From Mycolicibacterium neworleansense (GTDB lineage: Bacteria > Actinomycetota > Actinomycetes > Mycobacteriales > Mycobacteriaceae): a stretch of 64,000 nucleotides of DNA. Below, piece by piece: positions 26,882 through 33,900 of the stretch (its first letter is position 1; every line of letters starts with the position of its first letter). The stretch covers positions 2,232,001 to 2,296,000 of the forward strand of contig NZ_CWKH01000001.1 in assembly GCF_001245615.1 (NCBI RefSeq), in the 5' to 3' direction. The notes under the pieces are model-generated. The model was not told the DNA's origin. It worked only from the letters and a program-made list of their open reading frames with translations, and did not search any database. Both the position numbers and the translations under genes were made by a program.

Positions 26882-28363
26882 ATGGCAACCATCAGCACCC
26901 CGCATTACCTGCTCGATCAGGCAAAGCGCCGGTTCACCCCGACGCCGAACACGCTGCCGGGCATGGGGACGCTGGAGAAGCGTCTCAAGGCCAAGCAGTG
27001 GGACCAGTTCACGTTCGCCGAGCCGCCGGCCGGCAGCGGGCTCAAGCCGATCAGCGGCGACTCCGGTTTGCCGATCATCGGCCACATGATCGAGATCTTC
27101 CGCGGCGGTCCGGACTTCATCCTCGAGCTCTACCGCAAGCACGGCCCGATCTACTACGCCCAGTCCCCCGCGCTGTCGTCGGTGATGGCCCTGGGCCCCG
27201 ACGCCACCCAGGCCGTCTTCTCCAACCGCAACAAGGACTTCTCGCAGCGCGCCTGGGATCCGGTGATCGGCCCGTTCTTCGAGGGTGGCCTGATGCTGCT
27301 CGATTTCGACGAGCACATGTTCCATCGCCGGATCATGCAGGAGGCGTTCACCCGCACCAGGCTGACCGGTTACATCTCGCACATCGATTCGGTGGCCTCG
27401 AGCGTGCTGGCCAATGACTGGGTGGCCAACGACCCGCGTTTTCTCCTTCACCCGGCGATGAAGGAGCTCACGCTCGACATCGCTTCGGAGGTGTTCATGG
27501 GCGTACCGGCCGGCACCGACCGCGCGCTGGTGACCACGGTCAACAACGCATTCACCACCACCACCCGGGCCGGCAACGCGATCGTGCGGACCCCGGTGCC
27601 GCCGCTGAAGTGGTGGCGTGGCATCCAGGCGCGCAAGACCCTGGAGGAATACTTCGCCAGCCGCATCGGCGAGAAGCGCCGGTCGGAGAGCACCGACATG
27701 TTCAGCGTGCTCTGTCACACCGCCGATGAGGACGGGCAGTCCTTCACCGACGACCAGATCATCAGCCACATGATCTTCTTGATGATGGCCGCCCACGACA
27801 CGTCGACGTCCACCATGACGACGATGTGCTACCACCTGGCGGCCAATCCGGAGTGGCAGGAGCGCCTGCGCGACGACTCCGCACGCATCGGCGACGGCCC
27901 GCTGGACTTCGAGTCTCTGGACAAGTTGGAAACCTACGACCTGGTGATCAACGAGTCACTGCGGATGATGACGCCGCTGCCGTTCAACTTCCGCCAGGCG
28001 GTGCGCGACACCGACCTGCTGGGCTACTTCATCCCGGCCGGTACGAGCGTGGTGACCTGGCCGTCGATCAACCACCGGTTGCCGGAATTGTGGACCGACC
28101 CGGAGAAGTTCGACCCGGAGCGATTCGCCGAGCCGCGCAGCGAGCACAAGAAGCACCGCTACGCGTTCGCCCCGTTCGGCGGCGGCGCGCACAAGTGCAT
28201 CGGCATGGTGTTCGGCCAGCTGGAGATCAAGACCGTGATGCACCGGCTGCTGCGCCGCTACAAGCTGGAACTCGCCAGCCCGAATTACAAGCCGAGCTAC
28301 GACTACGGCGGCATGCCGGTGCCGATCGACGGTATGCCGATCGTGCTGCGCCCGCTGCACTGA
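26882..28363 (+). CDS. cyp136: Cytochrome P450 CYP136
   Basis: Haem monooxygenase of 493 aa, matching M. tuberculosis CYP136 (Rv3059) in length and position. Features are the I-helix MMAAHDTSTST, the K-helix ESLRMM, and the haem loop FAPFGGGAHKCIG with the thiolate Cys at about residue 439. The long N-terminal region (HYLLDQAKRRFTPTPNTLPGMGTLEKRLK) is typical of this CYP51-like, sterol-related clade. ATG at 26882 with AGGAG 8 nt upstream. Needs ferredoxin and reductase encoded elsewhere. Natural substrate not established. Confidence 0.93.
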   Translation: MATISTPHYLLDQAKRRFTPTPNTLPGMGTLEKRLKAKQWDQFTFAEPPAGSGLKPISGDSGLPIIGHMIEIFRGGPDFILELYRKHGPIYYAQSPALSSVMALGPDATQAVFSNRNKDFSQRAWDPVIGPFFEGGLMLLDFDEHMFHRRIMQEAFTRTRLTGYISHIDSVASSVLANDWVANDPRFLLHPAMKELTLDIASEVFMGVPAGTDRALVTTVNNAFTTTTRAGNAIVRTPVPPLKWWRGIQARKTLEEYFASRIGEKRRSESTDMFSVLCHTADEDGQSFTDDQIISHMIFLMMAAHDTSTSTMTTMCYHLAANPEWQERLRDDSARIGDGPLDFESLDKLETYDLVINESLRMMTPLPFNFRQAVRDTDLLGYFIPAGTSVVTWPSINHRLPELWTDPEKFDPERFAEPRSEHKKHRYAFAPFGGGAHKCIGMVFGQLEIKTVMHRLLRRYKLELASPNYKPSYDYGGMPVPIDGMPIVLRPLH

Positions 28364-28376
28364 GGCAGCCGACCGC

Positions 28377-28426
28377 ATGGCCGGTTATCGCACAGTGGAG
28401 CGAATCACCGTGCGATAACCGGCCAT
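28377..28426 (+). terminator. Long hairpin after cyp136
   Basis: Perfect 17-bp arms (ATGGCCGGTTATCGCAC at 28377-28393 and its complement at 28410-28426) with a 16-nt loop, 14 nt after the cyp136 stop and 30 nt before the MarR start. Probably terminates cyp136 transcription. No U-tract. Confidence 0.72.
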
Positions 28427-28455
28427 TGGGCGTCTTGGGCGTCTAACGTCGCGAC

Positions 28456-28935
28456 ATGACCGCCGACGCTTCCAAGGAGGCATCCCCGACTCGGGCCACC
28501 GACCGCCCCGGCGATACCTCGCCGTTCGCTCTCGGGCTACTGCTGCGGCGCGCCCACTGGCATGCGGCGGCGGTGATGTCGGAGGCACTGCAACCTCTCG
28601 GCATCGAGATGCGCCATTTCGCGGTGCTGCTGGAGCTGGTCAACCGCGGCCCGACCGAACAACGCGTTCTCGTGGAGGCCACCGGCTCCGACAAGTCCGC
28701 GATCATGCGCGTCATCGACGACCTGGAAAACAAGGGCCTGGCGGTGCGTAAACCGGTTCCGGGTGACCGTCGGGTGCGTGCGGTCGAGATCACCCGCAAG
28801 GGCCTCGAACTTTTCGATGCGGCACACGTGGCCGCGGAGCCGCTGGCCGAGCAACTGGTGTCCACGTTGCGGCCTGGCGAGGTCGAACAGTTGAAGCGGC
28901 TTCTCATCCGGTTCAGTCCCCAGCCGGAGTCGTAG
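28456..28935 (+). CDS. MarR family regulator
   Basis: Winged-HTH repressor of 159 aa. The core is MRHFAVLLELVNRGPTEQRVLVEATGSDKSAIMRVIDDLENKGLAVRKPVPGDRRVRAVEITRKG, including the wing PGDRR. It lies upstream of a nitroreductase gene on the same strand, with an inverted repeat in the gap, so it probably represses that oxidative-stress or xenobiotic enzyme. It replaces the genes found at this point in M. tuberculosis. Confidence 0.88.
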   Translation: MTADASKEASPTRATDRPGDTSPFALGLLLRRAHWHAAAVMSEALQPLGIEMRHFAVLLELVNRGPTEQRVLVEATGSDKSAIMRVIDDLENKGLAVRKPVPGDRRVRAVEITRKGLELFDAAHVAAEPLAEQLVSTLRPGEVEQLKRLLIRFSPQPES

Positions 28936-28992
28936 CAGGCACGTGTGCCCCCTGAGGGAATATTCTCGACCTTTATCGTCTTGAATAAGATA

Positions 28993-29006
28993 GTCGCAAA
29001 CGCGAC
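28993..29006. promoter_or_regulatory. Candidate MarR operator
   Basis: A perfect inverted repeat GTCGC-AAAC-GCGAC between the MarR stop (28935) and the nitroreductase start (29030), just after a TAAGAT -10-like box (28985-28990). The position fits repression of the nitroreductase gene. Confidence 0.45.
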
Positions 29007-29029
29007 AAACTTGCTCCGGGAGGCACCCG

Positions 29030-29698
29030 ATGATGGACGTCTATGACGCGGTCACCAGCCGAAGGGCGGTGCGCGGATTCACTGATCAGCCAGTACCGGC
29101 AGCGGTGCTGCACCGCGTGCTGACGGCCGCCACCTGGTCGCCGTCCGGCTCGAACATCCAGCCGTGGACCATCTACGTGGTCACCGGCGCGCCGTTGGCC
29201 GGGCTCAAGAAGCGGGCCACCGAACGTGTCGCCACCGGCGTCGCGTGGGACGAGCGCGAATACGACATGTACCCCGACGACATGAAGGCGTTGTACCGCG
29301 ACCGTCGCGCCGCCTTCGGCAAGGAGCGCTACAGCGCCCTCGGCGTCGCCCGAGATGACTGGGAAGCCCGTCAACGCGCCGCGATCGCCAACTGGGACTG
29401 TTTCGGTGCGCCCGCGGCGCTGTTCTGCTACATCGACCGCGATCTGGGTCCGGCCCAGTGGGCCGATGCCGGGATGTACCTGCAGACCGTGATGCTGCTG
29501 CTGCGCGCCGAAGGTCTGCACAGCTGTCCGCAGATGGCGTGGTCCCAGGTTCACCGCACTGTCGCCGACATCCTCTCGCCCCCGCCCGAACTCACCTTGT
29601 TCTGCGGGATGTCGATCGGCTACGAGGACCCCGCGGTCAGCTACATCCGCACCGGCCGCGCGCCGTTGAGCGATACCGTCACCTTCGTCGACGGCTGA
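29030..29698 (+). CDS. Nitroreductase family protein
   Basis: FMN-dependent NAD(P)H oxidoreductase of 222 aa. The family start DVYDAVTSRRAVRGFTDQPVP carries the RRxxR FMN phosphate site. ATWSPSGSNIQPWTIYVV is the flavin-binding loop, and MAWSQVHRTVADIL...FCGMSIGYED is the C-terminal signature. GGGAGG lies 7 nt before the ATG at 29030. Cytosolic, probably homodimeric, reducing nitro compounds, quinones or enones. Probably regulated by the upstream MarR. Confidence 0.9.
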   Translation: MMDVYDAVTSRRAVRGFTDQPVPAAVLHRVLTAATWSPSGSNIQPWTIYVVTGAPLAGLKKRATERVATGVAWDEREYDMYPDDMKALYRDRRAAFGKERYSALGVARDDWEARQRAAIANWDCFGAPAALFCYIDRDLGPAQWADAGMYLQTVMLLLRAEGLHSCPQMAWSQVHRTVADILSPPPELTLFCGMSIGYEDPAVSYIRTGRAPLSDTVTFVDG

Positions 29699-29702
29699 CG
29701 GC

Positions 29703-30185
29703 TCAGGCTGCTGTCATCAGCCGGTTGGCGCAGGCGATCACCGCGGACAGCGCCGATTGCACCGGGTCGGCGGACAACCCCATCGCCCACTGGCGGTGCA
29801 GGCCGTCGCACCCTTCGATGAAGGTGGCGGTCTGCCCGCCCGTCGGCAGCTGGTGAAACGACGTGGTCTCGACGCTCACACCGCACGCGTGCAGCATCGC
29901 GGTCAGCGCCGCCACCGGTCCGCTGGCCGCCGTGGTCGAGGTGGCGACGATGTCGCCGATGGCCAGCGTGGCCCGGTAATGGCGGGCTTGCGGCCCCAGG
30001 CCCCGGGAGGCACCGTCGTCGGCGCAGCAGAAGTCCCCGAGCCGCAGCGGTCCCGCGGAAGGCGCGTACTGGCCGAGGAACTGATCCCAGGATGCTGTCT
30101 CGCCGGCTTCACGCAGCGCGCGTGGCAGGGGGTTGGTGAAATGGGCGGCGAATGTCGATTGCGGTGCCGATGTGCTGAGTTGCAT
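29703..30185 (-). CDS. Stand-alone LeuA-type (2-isopropylmalate synthase) regulatory domain protein
   Basis: A 160-aa protein without the catalytic TIM barrel. Residues 65-155 match the C-terminal allosteric domain of LeuA/homocitrate synthase: HYRATLAIGDIVATSTTAAS, then GPVAALTAMLHACGVSVETTSFHQL, TGGQTATFIEG, and RQWAMGLSADPVQSALSAVIACANRL. In LeuA this domain binds leucine and gives feedback inhibition. Alone, it may act as a decoy or partner of full LeuA, or as a leucine sensor. ATG at 30185. An in-frame extension to 30239 contains rare Leu codons and is probably attenuator RNA, not protein. It is preceded by a probable branched-chain amino acid leader peptide. Confidence 0.78.
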   Translation of the reverse strand: MQLSTSAPQSTFAAHFTNPLPRALREAGETASWDQFLGQYAPSAGPLRLGDFCCADDGASRGLGPQARHYRATLAIGDIVATSTTAASGPVAALTAMLHACGVSVETTSFHQLPTGGQTATFIEGCDGLHRQWAMGLSADPVQSALSAVIACANRLMTAA

Positions 30186-30257
30186 GTGCCGGTCTTCTCT
30201 GGTTAGAGGAAGTGACCGACGAAGTAGCGAACGACCCACAGCGAGGGGTCGGTCTGG
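30186..30257 (-). promoter_or_regulatory. Attenuator-like leader RNA with mutually exclusive stems
   Basis: On the minus strand CGACCC (30251-30246) can pair with GGGTCG (30237-30232) to form a short hairpin. GACCGAC (30254-30248) can instead pair with GTCGGTC (30220-30214), and the two pairings share bases. This competing-stem layout directly after a Val-rich leader ORF is what ribosome-mediated attenuation needs. No U-run is present, so it may control translation or Rho access. Confidence 0.5.
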
Positions 30258-30299
30258 TCAGACCCCGCTGCGGGTTGCTACTACGAGTCGCCTTGGCAC
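30258..30299 (-). CDS. Probable branched-chain amino acid leader peptide (13 aa)
   Basis: GTG-started 13-codon ORF encoding MPRRLVVATRSGV, with consecutive CTC GTA GTA codons. GTA is a rare Val codon in mycobacteria. It ends with TGA just before competing RNA stems and the LeuA-domain gene. The sequence resembles the short Leu/Val/Ile leader peptides before ilv/leu genes in Actinobacteria. A TAGCAT -10 box 7 nt upstream of the GTG implies a leaderless mRNA that begins with this ORF. The coding assignment rests on this pattern only. Confidence 0.6.
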   Translation of the reverse strand: MPRRLVVATRSGV

Positions 30300-30306
30300 G
30301 TTGGCG

Positions 30307-30336
30307 ATGCTAGACGCAGCCCGCCCGGTCGCGCAA
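30307..30336 (-). promoter_or_regulatory. Promoter of the leader peptide/LeuA-domain transcript
   Basis: TTGCGC (30336-30331) and TAGCAT (30312-30307) with 18-bp spacing on the minus strand. The leader GTG starts 7 nt after the -10, so transcription should begin at or very near it. Confidence 0.5.
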
Positions 30337-30374
30337 ACACTTTGACTCCGTAGTCTCGGCGGGGTGGGAACCGC

Positions 30375-31136
30375 ATGAGTGTCGGCGAGGTGGTTCTGCT
30401 TGTCCTCGCCGGTATCGGCGGCGGACTCACCGGCAGTATCGCCGGCCTGGCCTCTGTGGCCACCTATCCCGCGCTGCTGCTCATCGGCTTGCCACCGGTC
30501 ACCGCGAACGTGACCAACACCGTGGCACTGGTGTTCAACGGCATCGGATCGGTGTGGGGTTCGCGGCCCGAGCTCGCCGGGCAGCGAGCCTGGATCAAAC
30601 GGATCATCCCGGTCGCGATAGCCGGCGGCGCCGTCGGCGCGGCCCTGCTGCTGTGCACACCGGCCGAGGGCTTCGAGAAGCTCGTGCCGCTGTTGCTGGC
30701 CTTCGCGTCGGCGGCGATCCTGCTGCCGCGTGGCCGCCGGCTGCAGACGCGGGTGGCCGATCATCGGGAACATCGGCTCAAGGTGTTGATGGAGGCCGGG
30801 GCGATCTTCCTGATCACCATCTACGGCGGCTATTTCGGGGCCGCCGCCGGCGTGCTGCTGCTGGCCCTGCTGTTGCGGACCGGCGGCGCGACGCTGGCGC
30901 ATGCCAACGCCGCCAAGAACGTGATCCTCGGTGTCGCCAATTCGGTTGCCGCAGTGGCCTTCATCGTGGTGGCGCCGGTGTACTGGCCGGCCGTCATCCC
31001 GCTGGGCGCCGGGTGTCTGATCGGCTCGCGGCTGGGCCCGGTGATCGTGCGCCACGCACCGGCCGCCCCGCTGCGGTTCCTGATCGGCGCGGCGGGGGTG
31101 GCACTCGCCGTCAAGCTCGCCCTCGACACGTACTGA
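30375..31136 (+). CDS. TSUP (TauE/SafE) family membrane permease
   Basis: Integral membrane protein of 253 aa with about eight hydrophobic segments. The TSUP repeat motifs are visible in both halves: GGGLTGSIAGLASVATYPALLLIGLPPVTANVTNTVAL and GGYFGAAAGVLLLALLLRTGGATLAHANAAKNVILGVAN. The family exports or imports sulfite, organosulfonates or other small organic anions. ATG at 30375. Divergent from the LeuA-domain leader. No linked sulfur genes point to a substrate. Confidence 0.87.
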   Translation: MSVGEVVLLVLAGIGGGLTGSIAGLASVATYPALLLIGLPPVTANVTNTVALVFNGIGSVWGSRPELAGQRAWIKRIIPVAIAGGAVGAALLLCTPAEGFEKLVPLLLAFASAAILLPRGRRLQTRVADHREHRLKVLMEAGAIFLITIYGGYFGAAAGVLLLALLLRTGGATLAHANAAKNVILGVANSVAAVAFIVVAPVYWPAVIPLGAGCLIGSRLGPVIVRHAPAAPLRFLIGAAGVALAVKLALDTY

Positions 31137-31150
31137 TCCTTGCGGCGCGC

Positions 31151-32215
31151 CTATTCGAACGGGTTGTCCCCCTTGGCTACCCGGGTGCCCAACGCGAGAA
31201 GGTTCTCCGCCGAGGCGTGCAGTTGTTCGCCGGCGTCGCGGCTGGCCCGGCCGGCCAGGTACCGCGACCAGGTGCCCTCGATGACGATGCCAAGCTTGAA
31301 GCAGGCCAGTGCCACATACCAGTCCAGCCGGTCGGTCTGCCGTCCTCCGGCGCCGCGGTAGGCCTCGATGAGTTCACTGCGGTGGGCCAGCCCGCCGAGT
31401 GCGGCCAGGGCCGATCCCGCGTTGATCGGGTTGGGATCGTCGGGCCAACACACCAGCATCCACCCGAGATCGAGCAGCGGATCGCCGATCGTGCACATCT
31501 CCCAATCGATGAACGCGGCCAGTTCGGGGGTGTTTCGGCGCAGCAGGACATTGTTGAGGTGTGCGTCGCCGTGCATGATGCCCGGTTCGGAATCGGGCGG
31601 GCGGTTGTCCTCCAGCCATTGCGCCAGCTCCCCCACACCCGCCAGCGACTCGGGCGAGTACTGCTCGTGGCGATAGCTGTCAAGCAGTCCGAGAAACTGC
31701 GGAACCTGTCGGGCCAGAAAGGATCCCGGCCGGCGGATGGCGGCCAGTTCACTGTTCTCCCAGGCGACGTTGCCGAGTTCGGCGAGGCTCCCGGCGTACG
31801 ACAGGCCGACGCGGTAGCGCAGGTCGACGTCGGCTTCATACGCCGGGCTCACGTCGGTACCGGGGTTGAACCCGTCGACCTCCTCCATCAAATAGAACAC
31901 CACGCCGGTCACCTCGAGGTCGGTGCACGCGGCGATGAACCCCGGATGCGGCACGGCCGAGCCGGCCAGCGTCCGCAGCACCGCGATCTCGCGGAGCATG
32001 GTCTTGTCGCTGGTCGGCCGCGGGTGTAAGGGCGGTCGCCGCAACACCATTCGGCGTCCGTCGACGCACATTCCCACCACGATGTTCTGGGTCCCGCCGG
32101 TCAGCGGCGCCACGTCGGTGATGGTCGTTCCGATCCGCTGGTCCCGCAGCCAACGCTGGATCGCGTCCTGATCGGCGGCACTGAGCGTGGGCAATTGCGC
32201 TACGTCGTCGGGCAT
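31151..32215 (-). CDS. Aminoglycoside phosphotransferase (APH)-fold protein
   Basis: Kinase-like protein of 354 aa. N-lobe is GGTQNIVVGMCVDGRRMVLRRPP, the Brenner motif is MHGDAHLNNVLL, and the metal-binding segment is AAFIDWEMCTIGDPLLDLGWMLV. This clade (often fused to or next to acyl-CoA dehydrogenases, FadE36-like) is widespread in mycobacteria and is unlikely to be a true aminoglycoside resistance enzyme. It may phosphorylate a hydroxylated lipid or acyl-CoA. ATG at 32215. Same strand as the methyltransferase upstream (29-nt gap), probably co-transcribed. Confidence 0.85.
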   Translation of the reverse strand: MPDDVAQLPTLSAADQDAIQRWLRDQRIGTTITDVAPLTGGTQNIVVGMCVDGRRMVLRRPPLHPRPTSDKTMLREIAVLRTLAGSAVPHPGFIAACTDLEVTGVVFYLMEEVDGFNPGTDVSPAYEADVDLRYRVGLSYAGSLAELGNVAWENSELAAIRRPGSFLARQVPQFLGLLDSYRHEQYSPESLAGVGELAQWLEDNRPPDSEPGIMHGDAHLNNVLLRRNTPELAAFIDWEMCTIGDPLLDLGWMLVCWPDDPNPINAGSALAALGGLAHRSELIEAYRGAGGRQTDRLDWYVALACFKLGIVIEGTWSRYLAGRASRDAGEQLHASAENLLALGTRVAKGDNPFE

Positions 32216-32244
32216 GCAGCCATGGTGCCAGCTGTCCTTGCCGC

Positions 32245-33060
32245 TCAGTGCATGTTCGCCACCGTCAGCAGGTATTCCCATTGCATCGTGGACCCGGTGA
32301 GGAACCGGTCTCCGAGCGCGGCGATCTCCGCATCCAGCGCTGCGGTCTTCTCGGCGTCGGCGGCGATGGCCCGGTATGCCGAGATCGTCGGGCCATAGTT
32401 GGCCTTGAAGTAGTCCCGGAACGCGGCGCCGTCGGCAAACACGTGGACGTCCAGTTGCCGACGCTCACAGGTCAACTCGTCAACCCGCTCCCCCAACAGG
32501 GTCCGCACATGTTCTTCGTCGCCCCACCGCGGTGGCGGGGACACTCCCGGTGGCGGCGCGGGCACGTACGGCTTCATGGTGGCGAACAGCTGCCCGATGA
32601 ACCCTTCTGGGGTCCAGGCGATCAGGCCGATCCGGCCGCCGGGGCGGGTCACCCGCACGAGCTCGTCGGCCGCCTGTTGGTGATGCGGGGCGAACATGAC
32701 GCCGATACAGGACAGCACGGTGTCGAAGGAATCGTCGTCATAAGGCAATGCCTCGGCGTTGGCCTCGTCCCAGTCGATCGTCGCTCCGGCTTCCGCGCCG
32801 AGTCGTCGTCCCTCTTCGACCAGTTCCGGACACAGGTCGCTGGCGGTCACCTGCGCACCCGTCGCGGCGGCGGGGATGGCGGCGTTGCCAGTTCCGGCCG
32901 CCACGTCGAGCACGCGGTCTCCGGGTCCGATGCCGCTGGCCTCGACCAGCACGGGGCCCAGCGGGCGCACGATGTTCGCGGCGATCACCGCGTAGTCGCC
33001 CAGCGCCCACAGCGCCCGGTGTTTGGCCTCCAGCTCACGGTCGGTCGTGGGCAGGTTCAT
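32245..33060 (-). CDS. SAM-dependent class I methyltransferase
   Basis: Methyltransferase of 271 aa of the UbiE/Methyltransf_11 type. Motif I is RVLDVAAGTGNAAIPAAATGAQVTASDLCPELVEEG, motif II is ANAEALPYDDDSFDTVLSCIGVMF, and motif III is RVTRPGGRIGLIAWTPEGF. GGAGT lies upstream of the ATG at 33060. Divergent from an HxlR regulator with repeat sequences in the gap, so it is probably inducible. Acceptor unknown. Confidence 0.88.
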   Translation of the reverse strand: MNLPTTDRELEAKHRALWALGDYAVIAANIVRPLGPVLVEASGIGPGDRVLDVAAGTGNAAIPAAATGAQVTASDLCPELVEEGRRLGAEAGATIDWDEANAEALPYDDDSFDTVLSCIGVMFAPHHQQAADELVRVTRPGGRIGLIAWTPEGFIGQLFATMKPYVPAPPPGVSPPPRWGDEEHVRTLLGERVDELTCERRQLDVHVFADGAAFRDYFKANYGPTISAYRAIAADAEKTAALDAEIAALGDRFLTGSTMQWEYLLTVANMH

Positions 33061-33115
33061 GGCGGGACTCCTTTTCGCAGGTTGGGTTCATCGTCGTCGC
33101 GCGTGGGCGCCAGTT

Positions 33116-33159
33116 CCAGTACCAGATCTGTAGCGCCGGTGGTTCAAGATCTGTACTGG
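33116..33159. promoter_or_regulatory. Repeat-bearing operator region of the HxlR regulator
   Basis: CCAGTACCAGATCT (33116-33129) is mirrored by AGATCTGTACTGG (33147-33159), an inverted repeat with one base missing. AGATCTGTA also occurs twice as a direct repeat (33124-33132, 33147-33155), 23 bp apart. It lies between the divergent methyltransferase and HxlR genes. Confidence 0.6.
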
Positions 33160-33223
33160 CTTCCGGACCTCGACAGCGGTGTACTTAGAGAGCCGCGCAC
33201 GCTCCCGGGGAGGAAGACCGCCG

Positions 33224-33898
33224 ATGTCGACGTATGGCCAGTTCTGTCCCGTGGCCAAAGCCATGGAACTGCTCGACGAACGCTGGACCTTGCTGGTGGT
33301 CCGGGAACTGTTGCGGGGCAGCGCCCACTTCAACGATCTGCGCCGCGGGGTTCCGAAGATGTCACCGGCACTGTTGTCCAAGCGGCTGAAGTCGCTGACT
33401 CGGGCCGGGGTGATCGAGCGCTCCGAGATCGATGGCCGGACAAGCTATTCCCTCACCCCGTGTGGTCGGGAACTCGCCGATGTGGTCGATGCGCTCGGGT
33501 CGTGGGGGGTGCGGTGGATCGGTGAACTCGGCGAGCAGGATCTCGACCCGCATCTGCTGATGTGGGACATGCGCCGCACCGTTCCGATCGGGGAATGGCC
33601 GCGCTCGCGCACCACGGTCGCGTTCGTTCTCGACGGTGCGGCGCCGAAGGCGTCGAGGTGGTGGCTGACGGTCAGCGACGGGCAGGCCGATGTCTGCGAT
33701 TTCGATCCTGGCCACGAGGTGGCGGGGACGGTGCAGACCGAGCTGCGTACGTTGATCGAGATCTGGCGTGGCGATGTCGGGTGGTCACGGGCGGTGCTCG
33801 ACGGCAGTGTCGCGCTGTCGGGCCCCGCCGAAGTGCGCCGGGCCATCCCGAAGTGGCTGGGTCAGAGCACGTCGGCCGCGATTCCGCGGCCGGCCTGA
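33224..33898 (+). CDS. HxlR family regulator with C-terminal SCP2-like domain
   Basis: A 224-aa regulator. Residues 1-100 are the HxlR winged HTH (FCPVAKAMELLDERWTLLVVRELLRGSAHFNDLRRGVPKMSPALLSKRLKSL...GRTSYSLTPCGREL). Residues 115-215 form a second domain (TTVAFVLDGAAPKASRWWLTVSDGQADVCDFDPGHEVAGTVQTELRTLIEIWRGDVGW) resembling the SCP2/sterol-carrier-like domain fused to some mycobacterial HxlR proteins, which could bind a lipid ligand. GGGGAGGAAG precedes the ATG at 33224. Divergent from the methyltransferase gene. Confidence 0.87.
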   Translation: MSTYGQFCPVAKAMELLDERWTLLVVRELLRGSAHFNDLRRGVPKMSPALLSKRLKSLTRAGVIERSEIDGRTSYSLTPCGRELADVVDALGSWGVRWIGELGEQDLDPHLLMWDMRRTVPIGEWPRSRTTVAFVLDGAAPKASRWWLTVSDGQADVCDFDPGHEVAGTVQTELRTLIEIWRGDVGWSRAVLDGSVALSGPAEVRRAIPKWLGQSTSAAIPRPA

Positions 33899-33900
33899 GG

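Noticed and set aside
30200..30250. Alternative leader peptide ending SLWVVRYFVGHFL before the LeuA-domain gene
   Set aside because: The frame ends with TAA but has no ATG, GTG or TTG start after the preceding stop, unlike the GTG-started ORF at 30299.
31151..32215. Aminoglycoside resistance kinase
   Set aside because: The APH fold is clear, but this clade is a common mycobacterial lipid-linked kinase-like family. No resistance function can be inferred.
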